From NCBI GenBank assembly GCA_963723455.1, contig CAVRQM010000001.1, positions 1,302,001-1,366,000 of the forward strand: DNA of 64,000 nucleotides. Direction: 5' to 3'. Positions 7,876 to 17,106 of this stretch are shown here, piece after piece. The notes under the pieces were generated by a model, which was given only the letters and a program-made list of their open reading frames with translations, did no database searches and had not been told where the DNA came from. Position numbers and translations under genes: made by a program. How positions within the stretch are numbered: the stretch's first letter is position 1; each line of letters begins with the position of its first letter. The stretch is from CAVRQM01 sp963723455 (lineage in GTDB: Bacteria > Pseudomonadota > Alphaproteobacteria > Acetobacterales > Acetobacteraceae).

Positions 7876-9170
7876 GCCGCCGGCTCGTCCAGCATCGCCA
7901 GGCTGCGGACGAAGAAATCGCGGTCGCCGAAATTGCCGCTTTTCAGCGCCAGCAGCAGCGGCGGCGCGCCGGGGTCGCCCTCGGCAAGGGTCCAGGGCAC
8001 GCCGGGATCGATCTGCGGTCCGATGCGCAGGCGGCGCAGTCCGAGCCCGGACGCGACCGCGCCGGACGTCTCGCCGCCCGCCACCACCAGGCGGCGCACG
8101 CCCTGCTGCACCAAGTGTCCGGCGAGCCGCGCCAGGGCCGTCTCGACCAGCGCGCCGGCCTGCTCGCGGCCGAGCCGCTGCTGCAACGCGGCGACGCGGT
8201 CGGGGGGCGCCGATGCGGCGATCAGCACCGGCTCCACGCCGATGCGGCCATCCAGCCAGGTCACGCCCTGCGCCACCAGGACGTCGGCGTCCGGGGTGGC
8301 GAGCGGGTCCAGCTCAAGCGTCGGCATCCGCTCGCGCGCGAAGCCGATCTGCAGCAGCGTTGCGCGCGAGCACGAGCCGGCCAGCACGGCGCCCGGCCCG
8401 TCCACCGCCGGCAGCGCCCCGGCATCGGCATGCACCGGCAGCAGGCCGCGCCGGCGGAAGTTCTCGGGCAGGCCGATCGCCACGCCGGATCCGCCGGTGA
8501 TCAGCGCGTGCTGTTCGGCGGCGCGGCCGATCGCTGTCAGGTGCGCGTCGGTCACGGCATCGACGACCGCGTAGCGACGCCCCTGTTCCTTGAGCGCGGT
8601 CATCGCCGCGCGGATTGCCGGCGCGCCCTGCTCGACGGTGGCGAACGGCACCAGCCCGACCGCGCCCTCGGTCTGCCGTCCCAGCACCCGCACAAGGTTT
8701 GCGTCGGTCATCGGCGTCAGCGGATGCGACTGCATGCCGCTTTCGTTGAGCAACGTCTCGCCGACGAACAGGTGGCCCTGATAGACGCTGCGGCCATTGG
8801 CCGGGAAGGCCGGGCACATCAGGGCGAAGTCGCATTCCAGCGCAGCCACCAGCGCATCGGCCACGGGTCCGATATTGCCGGCATCCGTGCTGTCGAAGGT
8901 CGAGCAGTACTTGAAGAAGAACTGGCGGCAGCCGACGCCGTACAGCCAGGCCAGCGCCGCCAGGCTGTCGGCCACCGCCTGGCGGCTGGGCGCGGTGCGC
9001 GATTTGAGCGCGATCACGATGGCGTCCGCGTCCGGCGGCGCCTCATCGTCGCGCGGCAGGCCGAGCAGCTGCACGCAGCGCATGCCCTGCGCCACGAGCA
9101 TGGCGGCGAGGTCCGTCGCTCCGGTGAAATCGTCGGCGATGCAGCCGAGCAGCGGGCCTGGAGCCTGCAT
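7872..9170 (-). CDS. otnK: 3-oxo-tetronate kinase (DUF1537 family)
   Basis: Four-carbon acid-sugar kinase that phosphorylates 3-oxo-tetronate or a related acid. The 432 residues show the two-domain DUF1537 layout: N-terminal 'LGCIADDFTGATDLAAMLV' (substrate domain) and a C-terminal nucleotide domain with 'VLAGSCSRATLLQIGFA' and 'LVVAGGETSGAVASGLGL'. Family length is about 420. otnC follows with an ATGA overlap. The usual upstream dehydrogenase (ltnD/dtnD) and isomerase (otnI) are not adjacent, so the exact tetronate isomer is unknown. Confidence 0.9.
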   Translation of the reverse strand: MQAPGPLLGCIADDFTGATDLAAMLVAQGMRCVQLLGLPRDDEAPPDADAIVIALKSRTAPSRQAVADSLAALAWLYGVGCRQFFFKYCSTFDSTDAGNIGPVADALVAALECDFALMCPAFPANGRSVYQGHLFVGETLLNESGMQSHPLTPMTDANLVRVLGRQTEGAVGLVPFATVEQGAPAIRAAMTALKEQGRRYAVVDAVTDAHLTAIGRAAEQHALITGGSGVAIGLPENFRRRGLLPVHADAGALPAVDGPGAVLAGSCSRATLLQIGFARERMPTLELDPLATPDADVLVAQGVTWLDGRIGVEPVLIAASAPPDRVAALQQRLGREQAGALVETALARLAGHLVQQGVRRLVVAGGETSGAVASGLGLRRLRIGPQIDPGVPWTLAEGDPGAPPLLLALKSGNFGDRDFFVRSLAMLDEPAA

Positions 9171-9173
9171 GCC

Positions 9174-10214
9174 TCAGTCCTCCAATGCGCGGGCGAAGGC
9201 TCGCGCCTGTTCGTCCCAGCCGGGCAGCGCGCGGCCATGCTGCCAGGCGGCATCGGCCATCTGACGACGCAGCGCGGCATCGTAGATCATGCGGCGCATG
9301 CCGTTTGCCAGCGCCGCGTGATCGCCAGGCGCTGCGATGACGCCGGCCGCGGCCGGCACCAGCGCGGCGACCGCGCCGCCGGCGGTGGTCGCGACCGGCA
9401 CGCCGCGGCGCAAGGCTTCGGCCACCACCATGCCATACCCCTCGTAATAAGTCGCCAGCGCGAACACCGCCGCGCGCTGCCACAGCGGCTGCAGGGCAGT
9501 GGCATCCAGTTCGCCGGCAAATCGGACTCGCGCCGCGACGCCGAGGCTCTCGGCCAGCCCGCGCAGCTGCGCCGCATAGTCCGCATCGCGCTCGCCGCCG
9601 ACGATGGTCAGCGTCCAGTCCAGATCCGGCAGCCGCGCCAGCGCGCGCAGCAGCACGTCATGTCCCTTGCGCGGCAACAGGGTGCCGACAGCCAGAACCA
9701 TGCACCCGTCGGTCGCGGCCGGCCCGGGGCTGCGCGGCGCGTCGGCGATGCCGGGATGCACGACGCGGATGCGCTCCGCCTGGACCGCGAATTCCGCCAC
9801 GAGCCGCGCGGCGGTGTCGTCGCTGGTGACGATGATCCGGCGCAGTCGCGGCAGCAGCGCGGTCTCGATGCCGCGCAGCCGCGCACGCGCCGCCTCGTCG
9901 CGACCGGTCTCGAGGGCGGTCGGATGATGCACGAGCGCCGCGGCATCCCGCGTCACGAGCGCATCGGCAAGCGGCGCGAATGCCGGCAGGCAGGCGCCGT
10001 CGATGACCAGCCGTTCGCCCGGTTCCAGATCGTCCAGCAGCGATGCGGCGGCGGCCAGCGCGGCCGCGTCCGGCGTCGGATGCTCGCCCGCAAGCGCCGC
10101 AGCCTCGGCCGGGCACCCAAGTCCCCGCAGCCCGGCCAGCATTGCGCGGTCATAGACATGCCCGCCGGAGACGGCGTGCAGCGGCGCCGGCAGCACAAGG
10201 CGCAGGCGCGTCAC
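9174..10214 (-). CDS. Glycosyltransferase family 4
   Basis: A 346-residue GT-B glycosyltransferase. It has the N-terminal 'SGGHVYDRAMLAGL' loop, an inter-domain segment 'VLAVGTLLPRKGHDVLLRALARL' and the C-terminal nucleotide-sugar motif 'FALATYYEGYGMVVAEALRRGVPVATT' (the EX7E pattern). No signal peptide; probably cytoplasmic, using a nucleoside diphosphate sugar. It ends 4 bases before the otnK start and could be co-transcribed with otnK/otnC, an unusual pairing. Acceptor unknown. Confidence 0.88.
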   Translation of the reverse strand: MTRLRLVLPAPLHAVSGGHVYDRAMLAGLRGLGCPAEAAALAGEHPTPDAAALAAAASLLDDLEPGERLVIDGACLPAFAPLADALVTRDAAALVHHPTALETGRDEAARARLRGIETALLPRLRRIIVTSDDTAARLVAEFAVQAERIRVVHPGIADAPRSPGPAATDGCMVLAVGTLLPRKGHDVLLRALARLPDLDWTLTIVGGERDADYAAQLRGLAESLGVAARVRFAGELDATALQPLWQRAAVFALATYYEGYGMVVAEALRRGVPVATTAGGAVAALVPAAAGVIAAPGDHAALANGMRRMIYDAALRRQMADAAWQHGRALPGWDEQARAFARALED

Positions 10215-10345
10215 GCGGCGCAGGTCACGAATACGTCATGGCAGGTCGCGGCTACACCCACGCGGCAGATCCTCCGGCTGCGCGCGCAGGTTTGCCATGA
10301 GCCGGAGCGGTCTGTCGAACCGCCCCTGGGTGGTCGGGCGGCGGG

Positions 10346-10558
10346 CTAGTTCGGCTTGGCGACGGCGGCGGCGTGCTGCCAGCGGCATGCGGCGACGGCT
10401 TGACGGCAGGCGCGCTGCACGTCGGCAAGCGTCGGCAGCACGCTGCCGTCCAGCTCGTCGAGGCGGATGTCCACGGCGACGAACCGGAACCCCTGGTCCT
10501 GACGGACCGCGGCGCCGACGAAGTTCCCATCGACATCAATCACGTGCGACTGCTTCAT
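10346..10558 (-). CDS. Conserved 70-residue hypothetical protein
   Basis: A small protein beginning 'MKQSHVIDVDGNFVGAAV' with 'GFRFVAVDIRLDELDGSVLPTLADVQRACRQAV'. The sequence looks like a folded beta-beta-alpha protein, not GC-driven translation, and I have the impression of similar short alphaproteobacterial proteins. A strong ribosome site (gggagcggggga) precedes the ATG at 10558. It is divergent from the sugar ABC operon and follows the same strand as the glycosyltransferase. Function unknown. A much longer upstream extension of this frame opposite the ABC gene is antisense composition and not real. Confidence 0.62.
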   Translation of the reverse strand: MKQSHVIDVDGNFVGAAVRQDQGFRFVAVDIRLDELDGSVLPTLADVQRACRQAVAACRWQHAAAVAKPN

Positions 10559-10744
10559 GCCGCTTCCCCCGCTCCCACATCGCCAAGCTAGCGGCAAATC
10601 TATCATAGTCAAGCGTGGAATATGTAATCTACGCCTAACATCTGTTTCGTGATCCGGCTCGTCCTGGTCCTGAATGCGGGAACGGCATTGACGATCGGCA
10701 AATTGGTCAGTCAAATCTGCCCCAAGGGAAGGAAGCGGCACACG

Positions 10745-12265
10745 ATGCCACCGGTTCTCCAGCTCGCTGGCGTCGTCAAATCGTTCCCGGGCGTCAAGGC
10801 GCTGAAGGGCGTGTCGTTCGATGTCGTCGCCGGCGAGGTGCACGCGCTGCTGGGCGAGAACGGCGCGGGCAAGAGCACGCTCATCAAGGTGATGTCCGGG
10901 GTCCACGCGCCCGACGCCGGCACGCTGTCGATCGACGGCGAGGCGACCGTTCTCGACGGTCCGCATGCCGCGCGCGCGCGCGGCATCGCGACGATCTTTC
11001 AGGAACTGCTGCTGTTTCCCGAGCTGAGCGTCGCGGAAAACATCTTCATGGGCCATGCGCCGCGGGCGCGCGGCGGCGGCCTGGACTGGCGGGCGATGCG
11101 CGCGCAGGCGCGCGCGCTGCTGGCCTCGCTGGACATCCACGACCTCGATGTGGACGCCGTGGTGGGAACGCTGTCGGTCGGCAACCGCCAGCGCGTCGAG
11201 ATCCTGCGCGCGCTGTCGCAGGACGCGCGCGTGCTGATCATGGACGAACCGACCGCCGCACTCGGCGAGCATGACGTGCGCCGGCTGTTCGACATCGTGC
11301 GCCGGCTGCGTGAGCGCGGCGTCGGCATCGTCTATATCAGCCACCGCATGGAGGAGATCTTCTTGCTGGCCGATCGCGTCAGCGTGCTGCGCGACGGCGA
11401 GTACGTCGGCACCCGCGAGGTCGCCCGGACCGACGCCGGCGAGCTGGTGCAGATGATGGTCGGACGGCGGATCGAGCAATTGTTCCCGAAGATCACCGTG
11501 CCGGTCGGCGCACCGGTGCTGGAGGTGGCGGACCTGGTGCGCCTGCCGGCGACGCGCGGCGTCAGCCTGAGCGTCCACGCCGGCGAGATCGTCGGCCTGG
11601 CTGGCCTGGTGGGTTCCGGGCGGAGCGAGTTGGCGCAGGCGATCTTCGGCATCACGCCCGCGCAGTCGGGAACCATCCGCGTCGGCGGCCAGACGGTGCG
11701 GATCGCCTCGCCGGCGCAGGCGCGCGCGCTCGGCATCGCCTACGTGCCCGAAGATCGCGGCACGCAGGGCCTGGTGCGGCCGATGACGGTGCGCGAGAAC
11801 GTCTCGCTGGCGGTGTTCCCGCGCATCTCGCGCGGCGGCTTCATCGATGCTGCTGCCGAACGAGGCCTGGCCGATGCCGCGGTCGCGCAGTTCTCGATCC
11901 GCACCGCCGGGATCGAGCAGATCGTGGGCAAGCTGTCGGGCGGCAATCAACAGAAGATCGTGCTCGGCAAATGGCTGGCGACGCGGCCCCGGGTGCTGAT
12001 CCTGGACGAACCGACGCGCGGCATCGACGTCGGGGCGAAGGCGGAAATCCATCGCCTGATGGGCGAACTCGCGGCGCAGGGCCTGGCGATCCTGATGATC
12101 AGCAGCGAGTTGCCGGAGGTGCTGGGCATGAGCGACCGCGTGCTGGTGGTGCGCGAGGGCCGCATCGTCGCCGAGTTCCCGCGCGCCGAGGCGCTGCCGG
12201 AGGCGGTCGGCGCGGCGATGATGGGCGGCGCTGTCAAGCCGCAAGCGGGACCGCTTGCGGCATGA
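10745..12265 (+). CDS. Sugar ABC transporter ATP-binding protein (RbsA/RhaT type)
   Basis: A 506-residue duplicated ATPase of the carbohydrate-uptake-2 family. Domain 1 has Walker A GENGAGKST at residues 37-45, signature 'LSVGNRQRVEI' and Walker B 'VLIMDEPTA'. Domain 2 has the degenerate Walker A 'GLVGSGRSEL' typical of RbsA, 'LSGGNQQKIVLGKW' and 'VLILDEPTRGID'. The start at 10745 follows 'aagggaaggaag'; the frame is open further upstream. It overlaps the first permease by an ATGA. Gene order ATPase-permease-permease-binding protein is as in rhamnose or AI-2 importers; the substrate cannot be read from sequence. Confidence 0.93.
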   Translation: MPPVLQLAGVVKSFPGVKALKGVSFDVVAGEVHALLGENGAGKSTLIKVMSGVHAPDAGTLSIDGEATVLDGPHAARARGIATIFQELLLFPELSVAENIFMGHAPRARGGGLDWRAMRAQARALLASLDIHDLDVDAVVGTLSVGNRQRVEILRALSQDARVLIMDEPTAALGEHDVRRLFDIVRRLRERGVGIVYISHRMEEIFLLADRVSVLRDGEYVGTREVARTDAGELVQMMVGRRIEQLFPKITVPVGAPVLEVADLVRLPATRGVSLSVHAGEIVGLAGLVGSGRSELAQAIFGITPAQSGTIRVGGQTVRIASPAQARALGIAYVPEDRGTQGLVRPMTVRENVSLAVFPRISRGGFIDAAAERGLADAAVAQFSIRTAGIEQIVGKLSGGNQQKIVLGKWLATRPRVLILDEPTRGIDVGAKAEIHRLMGELAAQGLAILMISSELPEVLGMSDRVLVVREGRIVAEFPRAEALPEAVGAAMMGGAVKPQAGPLAA

Positions 12266-13225
12266 GCGCCACCGCAATGCGGCCGTGGCGGCCCAGCGTG
12301 TCGCAGGAATGGCTGCTCGCCATCGCGATCGCCGTGCTGCTGCTGGTCGTGGGCCTGATCAATCCGCGCTACGTGTCGGCGCGCAACCTGCAGACCATCC
12401 TGCTCGGCAACGCCTATGTGGCGATCGCCGCGATCGGCATGTCGATGGTCATCATCTCGGGCAACATCGACATCTCGGCCGCGGCGCTGATCGGCGTGCT
12501 GGCGACGGTCAGCGGCACGATGGCGGTCGCGGGCGCGCCGCTGGTGCTGTGCTGGCTGGTCCCCGTGCTGCTGGGCATCCTGGCGATGGCGGCGATGGGC
12601 GCGATGGTGGCCTGGCTGCGCATCCCCTCGATCGTGGTCACGCTGGGCATGCTCAGCATCCTGCAGGGCGGCCTGATCAGCGTCACCGGCGGCCAATGGA
12701 TCACCAACCTGCCGGCCGGCTACGACATCGCGCATCGCGCGGTGTTCGGCGTGCCCCTGCCGGTGTTCCTGATGCTGGTGCTGACCGCGCTCGCCGCGTG
12801 GTGGCTGCGGCGCACCGCGTCCGGGCGCAGCATCTATGCGGTGGGCGGCAATGCCGAGGCGGCGCGGCTCTGCGGCATCGCCTACCGCCCGACGATCCTG
12901 ATGACGTTCGCCATTCACGGGCTGTTCCTGGGCATCGCCGCGGTGCTGTACGCGACGCAGCTCGGCGTCATCCAATCGACCGTGCCGCCGACGCTGGTTC
13001 TGTCGATCATCACCGCGAGCGTGGTCGGCGGCGTGTCGATCCTGGGCGGCATCGGCACGGTGGTCGGCTCGACCCTGGCAGCCATCCTGATCGCGGCGAT
13101 CGGATCGAGCCTGATCTTCGTCGGCATCTCCCCGTACTGGCTGCGGCGCGGTGCAGGGATTGCTGATCCTGATTACCGTGCTAGCCGACATCCTGCGCCG
13201 CCGCCGGCGCGGGAGCCTGGGGTGA
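12262..13225 (+). CDS. Sugar ABC transporter permease 1 (frameshifted near C-terminus)
   Basis: Inner-membrane permease of the RbsC/RhaP type with about 8-10 helices, starting 'MSATAMRPWRPSVSQEWLL' and with the EAA-like loop 'GRSIYAVGGNAEAARLCGI'. It reads normally to 'GISPYWLR'. After the GG at 13145-13146 the native C-terminus ('AVQGLLILITVLADILRR') is in another frame, ending at the TGA at 13223-13225. Removing one G gives a normal protein of about 320 residues. As written, the frame runs on into permease 2, producing an artificial 669-residue dual permease. It is translationally coupled to the ATPase gene. Confidence 0.85.
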
Positions 13226-14271
13226 GCCTGCGCCCTCACCCCGGCCCTGTTCCAAAGGGTGAGGGAGTTCTGCCTCCTCTCGCTTTGGAACAGGGCCGGG
13301 GTGAGGGCACCCTGGCGCACCGCCGGCCGGTCCGCCTCGCCGCGCACGAGGTGGTGCTGCTGTCCATCCTGGCGGTCGCGCTGGTGGTGCTGGCGTTCTT
13401 CACCGACCGTTTCCTGACGCTGGACAACCTGCTGAACCAGGGCCGGCTGATGACCGAGATCGGCCTGATCGCCTTGCCGATGACCTACGTCATCATCACC
13501 GGGGGCATCGACCTGTCGGTCGGCTCGACGCTCGGCCTGTGCGCGATCATGCTCGGTTATTCGTGGAAGACTTTCGGCTTCCCGCTGCCGCTGGCGATCG
13601 CCTTCGCGCTGGCCGTGGGCGCGGCCTGCGGCTTCGTCAACGGCTGGTTCATCACCCGGATGCGGGTGCCGCCGCTGATCATGACACTGGCGACGCTCGC
13701 GTTGTACCGTGGCCTGGCGGAGGGCATCAGCCAGGCCCATTCGGTGCGCGGCTATCCCGACTGGTTCTTCGGGCTGGGCCAGGGCGATGCGCTGGGCGTG
13801 CCCAGCCAGCTCTGGCTGCTGCTGGCGGCGATCGCGGTGTTCGGGGTCGTGCTGGCGCGTACCACCTTCGGCCGCACGCTGTACGCGATCGGCAGCAACG
13901 AGACGGCGGCGCGATTTTCCGGCCTCGCCGTGGCGCGGGCGAAGATCCTGATCTATACGGCTTCCGGATTGATGTCGGGGCTGGCGGCCTGGATCTTCGT
14001 CAGCCGCGTTTCGACCACGCGCAGCGACATGGGCACCGGGCTGGAACTGAACGTGATCGCCGCGGTGGTGCTGGGCGGCACCGACATCTTCGGCGGCAGC
14101 GGCACGATGCTCGGCACCGTCCTGGGCCTGGTGCTGATCCAGCTGCTGCAGGACGGGTTGGCGCTGACCGGGGTCAAGGGCGACGCGACGATCGTGGTGA
14201 TCGGCGCCGTGCTGATTGCCTCGATCCTGATGACGAACTTGGCGAAGCGCCGCGGCGGGATCGGGCGCTGA
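13222..14271 (+). CDS. Sugar ABC transporter permease 2 (RhaQ/LsrD type)
   Basis: Second permease, with 'LTLDNLLNQGRLMTEIGLIALPMTYVIITGGIDLSVGS' (helices 1-3 plus the IDLS motif), 'GRTLYAIGSNETAARFSGL' and 'VVLGGTDIFGGSGTMLGTVLG' at the end. The start is uncertain. A GTG at 13222 overlaps the permease 1 stop (GTGA), but the first 30 codons from it run through a large palindrome at 13232-13308 and look non-coding. A GTG near 13352 ('VVLLSILAVALVVLAF') would begin right at the first helix. Forms one importer with its neighbours. Confidence 0.87.
   Translation: MSLRPHPGPVPKGEGVLPPLALEQGRGEGTLAHRRPVRLAAHEVVLLSILAVALVVLAFFTDRFLTLDNLLNQGRLMTEIGLIALPMTYVIITGGIDLSVGSTLGLCAIMLGYSWKTFGFPLPLAIAFALAVGAACGFVNGWFITRMRVPPLIMTLATLALYRGLAEGISQAHSVRGYPDWFFGLGQGDALGVPSQLWLLLAAIAVFGVVLARTTFGRTLYAIGSNETAARFSGLAVARAKILIYTASGLMSGLAAWIFVSRVSTTRSDMGTGLELNVIAAVVLGGTDIFGGSGTMLGTVLGLVLIQLLQDGLALTGVKGDATIVVIGAVLIASILMTNLAKRRGGIGR
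13232..13308. repeat. 26-base perfect inverted repeat with 25-base loop
   Basis: The arms GCCCTCACCCCGGCCC...CAAAG (13232-13257) and CTTTGG...GAGGGC (13283-13308) are perfect complements. The type resembles the GGCC-rich palindromic intergenic elements common in proteobacteria. It lies between the true end of permease 1 and the conserved start of permease 2, so it is intergenic in nature. It may also tune expression of the downstream genes through an mRNA hairpin. Confidence 0.8.
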
Positions 14272-14309
14272 GACGAGATGCACCGCAACAAAACAAGCGA
14301 GGGGATGCC

Positions 14310-15425
14310 ATGAGAAAGACGATGCTGGCGACGCTGCTGCTGACCACGGCGCTATGGGCCGGACAGGCCTGCGCCGCTGCGCGCTGGGACGGCGCCGACG
14401 ACCTGCCGACCAACCCGCTGCCCTGCGGCGCCGGCGCCGCGGCGCCTGCCGCGGCCGCGCAGCCCTATAACGGCGGCAAGGCGGTCGGCGCGCCCGACAA
14501 GGCCGGCAAGCCGATCACCGTCGTCGATGTGCCCAAGCTGATCGGCATCGGCTATTTCGACGCCACCAGCAAGGGAATGCAGCAGGCCGCGAAGGAGCTC
14601 GGCAACGTCAAGGTGACGACCGACGGCCCGACCGCCGCGCAGATCGACCAGCAGATCACCTTCATCGACAACTACATCACCCGCGGCGTCGATGGCGTGC
14701 TGTTCGCCGCCAACGACCCGGTCGCCATCGCCCCGGTGCTGAAGAAGGCGCTGAGCAAGGGCATCCACGTCGTCGGCTACGACGCCGACGCGCAGCCGGA
14801 CGCGCGCGAGTGGTTCGTCAACCAGGCGCAGTTCAACGGCATCGGCAAGTCGATGATGGACGCGATGGCCAGCGAGATCGGCGAGGACGCCAGCTTCGGC
14901 ATCGTCACCAGCACGTTCACCACGCCGAACCAGGCGCGCTGGATCGCCGAGATGCAGGCCTATGCCACGAAATGCCATCCGAAGATGAAGTGGCTGGAGA
15001 CGGTCGAGGCGCAGGAGGACAACAACCTGTCCTTCAACCAGGCCTCCGCGCTGATCAACAAGTACGGCGACCGACTGAAGGGCCTGTTCGGCATGACCTC
15101 GGTGGCCACCCCCGCCTCGGCCGAGGCGGTGAAGCAGCTTGGACAATGCGGCAAGATCGCCGTGGTCGGACTGGCGACGCCGAATGCGATGAAGCCGTAC
15201 GTCGATAGCGGCTGCGTCAAGTCGGTGGTGCTGTGGAACCCGGTCGATCTGGGCTATGCGGCGGTGTACGCCATGCGCGCAGTCGAGGACGGCAAGCTGA
15301 AGCCGGGTGCGACCGAGCTGGACGCGGGCCATCTGGGCAAGCTGCAGGTGATCAACGGCAGCGAAATCCTGCTGGGCGCGCCGTTCGTGTTCACCAAGGC
15401 CAACATCGGCCAGTTCAACTTCTGA
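14310..15425 (+). CDS. Sugar ABC transporter periplasmic binding protein
   Basis: A 371-residue periplasmic-binding-protein-like I (RbsB/LsrB/RhaS) protein with signal peptide 'MRKTMLATLLLTTALWAGQACAA'. An Ala-rich linker with two Cys follows, then the core 'KLIGIGYFDATSKGMQQAAKEL', 'IDNYITRGVDGVLFAANDP' and 'GIHVVGYDADAQPDAREWFVNQ'. The ribosome site 'gcgagggg' sits 7 bases upstream of the ATG. It is the last gene of the importer operon. The substrate is likely a pentose, hexose or polyol; the otnK/otnC pair nearby would fit a four-carbon acid sugar source, which is speculative. Confidence 0.92.
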   Translation: MRKTMLATLLLTTALWAGQACAAARWDGADDLPTNPLPCGAGAAAPAAAAQPYNGGKAVGAPDKAGKPITVVDVPKLIGIGYFDATSKGMQQAAKELGNVKVTTDGPTAAQIDQQITFIDNYITRGVDGVLFAANDPVAIAPVLKKALSKGIHVVGYDADAQPDAREWFVNQAQFNGIGKSMMDAMASEIGEDASFGIVTSTFTTPNQARWIAEMQAYATKCHPKMKWLETVEAQEDNNLSFNQASALINKYGDRLKGLFGMTSVATPASAEAVKQLGQCGKIAVVGLATPNAMKPYVDSGCVKSVVLWNPVDLGYAAVYAMRAVEDGKLKPGATELDAGHLGKLQVINGSEILLGAPFVFTKANIGQFNF

Positions 15426-15483
15426 TACCGCCGCCGGAGACAGTCATCGCGAGGCGCCGCGCGCGCCTTGCGATGGCCAGGCT

Positions 15484-16714
15484 TCAGGACGCGCCGTTCC
15501 CTGCAAGCCCGGACAGGTACACGCGGGCAGCCTCGTCGTCGCACAAGCCGATGGCGCGAGCGTACGCAGCCTGCGCCTCGGCTTCGCGACCCAGAGCGCG
15601 GAGCAGGTGGGCGGCGAGCGCCCAGTAGGGCTGATACTGCGCGACCGACGACTGCGGGGATCGCCGCAAGCTGGTCCCAGCCGGCCGCGTCGCCGTGCGC
15701 CATGCCGATCGCGGCGGCGCGACCGACCAGCGCGCCGGTGATCGGGGACAGCCGCACCAGCGCCTCATACAACACGCAGACGGCGTCCCAGTCCGTCGCG
15801 CCGGTGCGGGCGCGCTGGGCATGGGCGGACTGGATCGCCGCCTCCAGCCGGAAGCGGCCCAGGCCGCCGCCTTTGCCGCTGGCGATCGGCAGCCGGTCGG
15901 CCTCGTCCAGCAGCGCCGGTGACCAGCGCGCCACGTCCTGTTCCGAAAGCGGCACGTAGCGCCCGCTGGCGTCGCGCCTCGCATCGCGGCGCGCCTCGCA
16001 ATGCAGCATCAGCGACAGCAGCGCCGACGCCTCGGCCGCGTCCGGCAGCAGGCGCAGCAGCAGGCGGCCGAGTTCGATCGCCTCGCTCGCCAGGGAGCGG
16101 CGGCGCGGGTCGGCTCCGGCCAGATCGTCCCAGCTGCTGCCATAGGCGGCGTAGATCGCCTGCAGCACGGCATCCAGCCGGGCAGTCAGCTCGGCCGGTT
16201 CAGGGTGGGCGAAGGCGATGCGCGCGTCGCGGATCTTCGCCTTGGCGCGGCTCAGCCGCTGCCCCATCGCGGCCGGCTGCACCAGAAAGGTCGCGGCGAT
16301 CCGCGCGGCGTCAAGGCCGAGCACGGCCTGCAGCATCAGCGGCGTGCGCGCCGCTGCGTCGATCGCGGGGTGGGCGCAGACGAACAGCAGCGCCAGGCGT
16401 TCGTCGGGGAACGTCGTTTCGCGCTCGGCCATCTCCTGCGCCTCCTGCGCCAGCGCCAGCAGCGTCGGCGCGGCATCGGCGCGCACCCCGGCACGGCGCG
16501 CCATGTCGATCAGCTTGCGGCGTGCGGTGGTGAGCAGCCACGCCTCGGGCCGCTCCGGCACGCCGTTGCGTGGCCAGGTTTCCAGCGCGGCGCGGACGGC
16601 ATCCGCCAGCACGTCCTCCGCGGCGGCCAGATCGCGGGTCCGCGCCGCGAGATAGGCCAGCAGCCGCCCGCGCAACTCGCGCGCCGCAGTCTCGACGGTG
16701 CGGCGCGCGTCCAT
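15484..16714 (-). pseudogene. ECF sigma factor with C-terminal DUF6596-type domain (ECF42-like), frameshifted
   Basis: Sigma-70 family ECF protein: region 2 'LLAYLAARTRDLAAAEDVLADAV' and 'RPEAWLLTTARRKLIDMARR', region 4 'LVQPAAMGQRLSRAKAKIRDA', then a long C-terminal TPR-like extension ('AIYAAYGSSWDDL', 'LLLRLLPDAAEASALLSLML', 'WDAVCVLYEAL'). That layout is the ECF42 group, which pairs with YCII/DGPF proteins, as here. After 'WDQLAAIP' the reading frame shifts at a CCCC run (15656-15659); dropping one C continues into 'QSSVAQYQPYWALAAHLLRALG' and ends at 15484. The corrected protein is about 409 residues. Confidence 0.85.
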
Positions 16715-16749
16715 CCCGTCAGCCCGCGGCCGCGTCAGCCCGCGGCGTC

Positions 16750-17106
16750 TCAGCTCATCGGCAGCAGGTTCGGGCGCACCTCGAAGACCTTGCCGTTGCC
16801 GCCCGGGCAGCGCGCCGCCCAGTCCAGCGCGGCATCCAGGTCCGGCACGTCGATGATGTAGAACCCGCCGAGCTGCTCCTTGGTGTCGGCGTACGGCCCA
16901 TCCTGCACATGCCGCTTGCCGTCGCGCACGGCCAGGGTCGTCGCGGTCTCGGGCAGTTGCAGTCCGGCGCCGCTGACGAACACGCCGGCATCCCTGAGCG
17001 CCCGGAAGCAGGGCGGCCAGCGCTTCCAGTACGCCTCCTGCTGTTGCGGATCGGTGCGCAGCGCGAGTTCGGCAGCGCTCTCGTAGATCAGGACCGTGTA
17101 GTTCAT
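16750..17106 (-). CDS. YCII/DGPF-related protein, partner of ECF42 sigma
   Basis: A 118-residue alpha+beta-barrel protein of the YCII-related family: 'MNYTVLIYESAAELALR', 'GVFVSGAGLQLPETATTLAV', 'VQDGPYADTKEQLGGFYIID' (the DGPF-type signature appears as DGPYADTKE). A strong ribosome site (tacggaggacgc) precedes the ATG. It lies 35 bases upstream of the sigma factor on the same strand. DGPF proteins are thought to signal to or be controlled by ECF42 factors; the mechanism is not visible here. Confidence 0.88.
   Translation of the reverse strand: MNYTVLIYESAAELALRTDPQQQEAYWKRWPPCFRALRDAGVFVSGAGLQLPETATTLAVRDGKRHVQDGPYADTKEQLGGFYIIDVPDLDAALDWAARCPGGNGKVFEVRPNLLPMS

Noticed and set aside
12262..14271. 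A genuine dual-permease fusion protein
   Set aside because: The true C-terminus and stop of permease 1 exist in the adjacent frame, and the joining segment translates an intergenic palindrome.
10346..14283. Very long open frames on the minus strand opposite the sugar ABC operon (643 and 778 codons)
   Set aside because: They are antisense to clearly conserved ABC proteins, are rich in His/Arg/Gln/Asp as expected of GC-rich antisense translation, and match no family. Only the last 70 codons (10346-10558), outside the ABC gene, look real.
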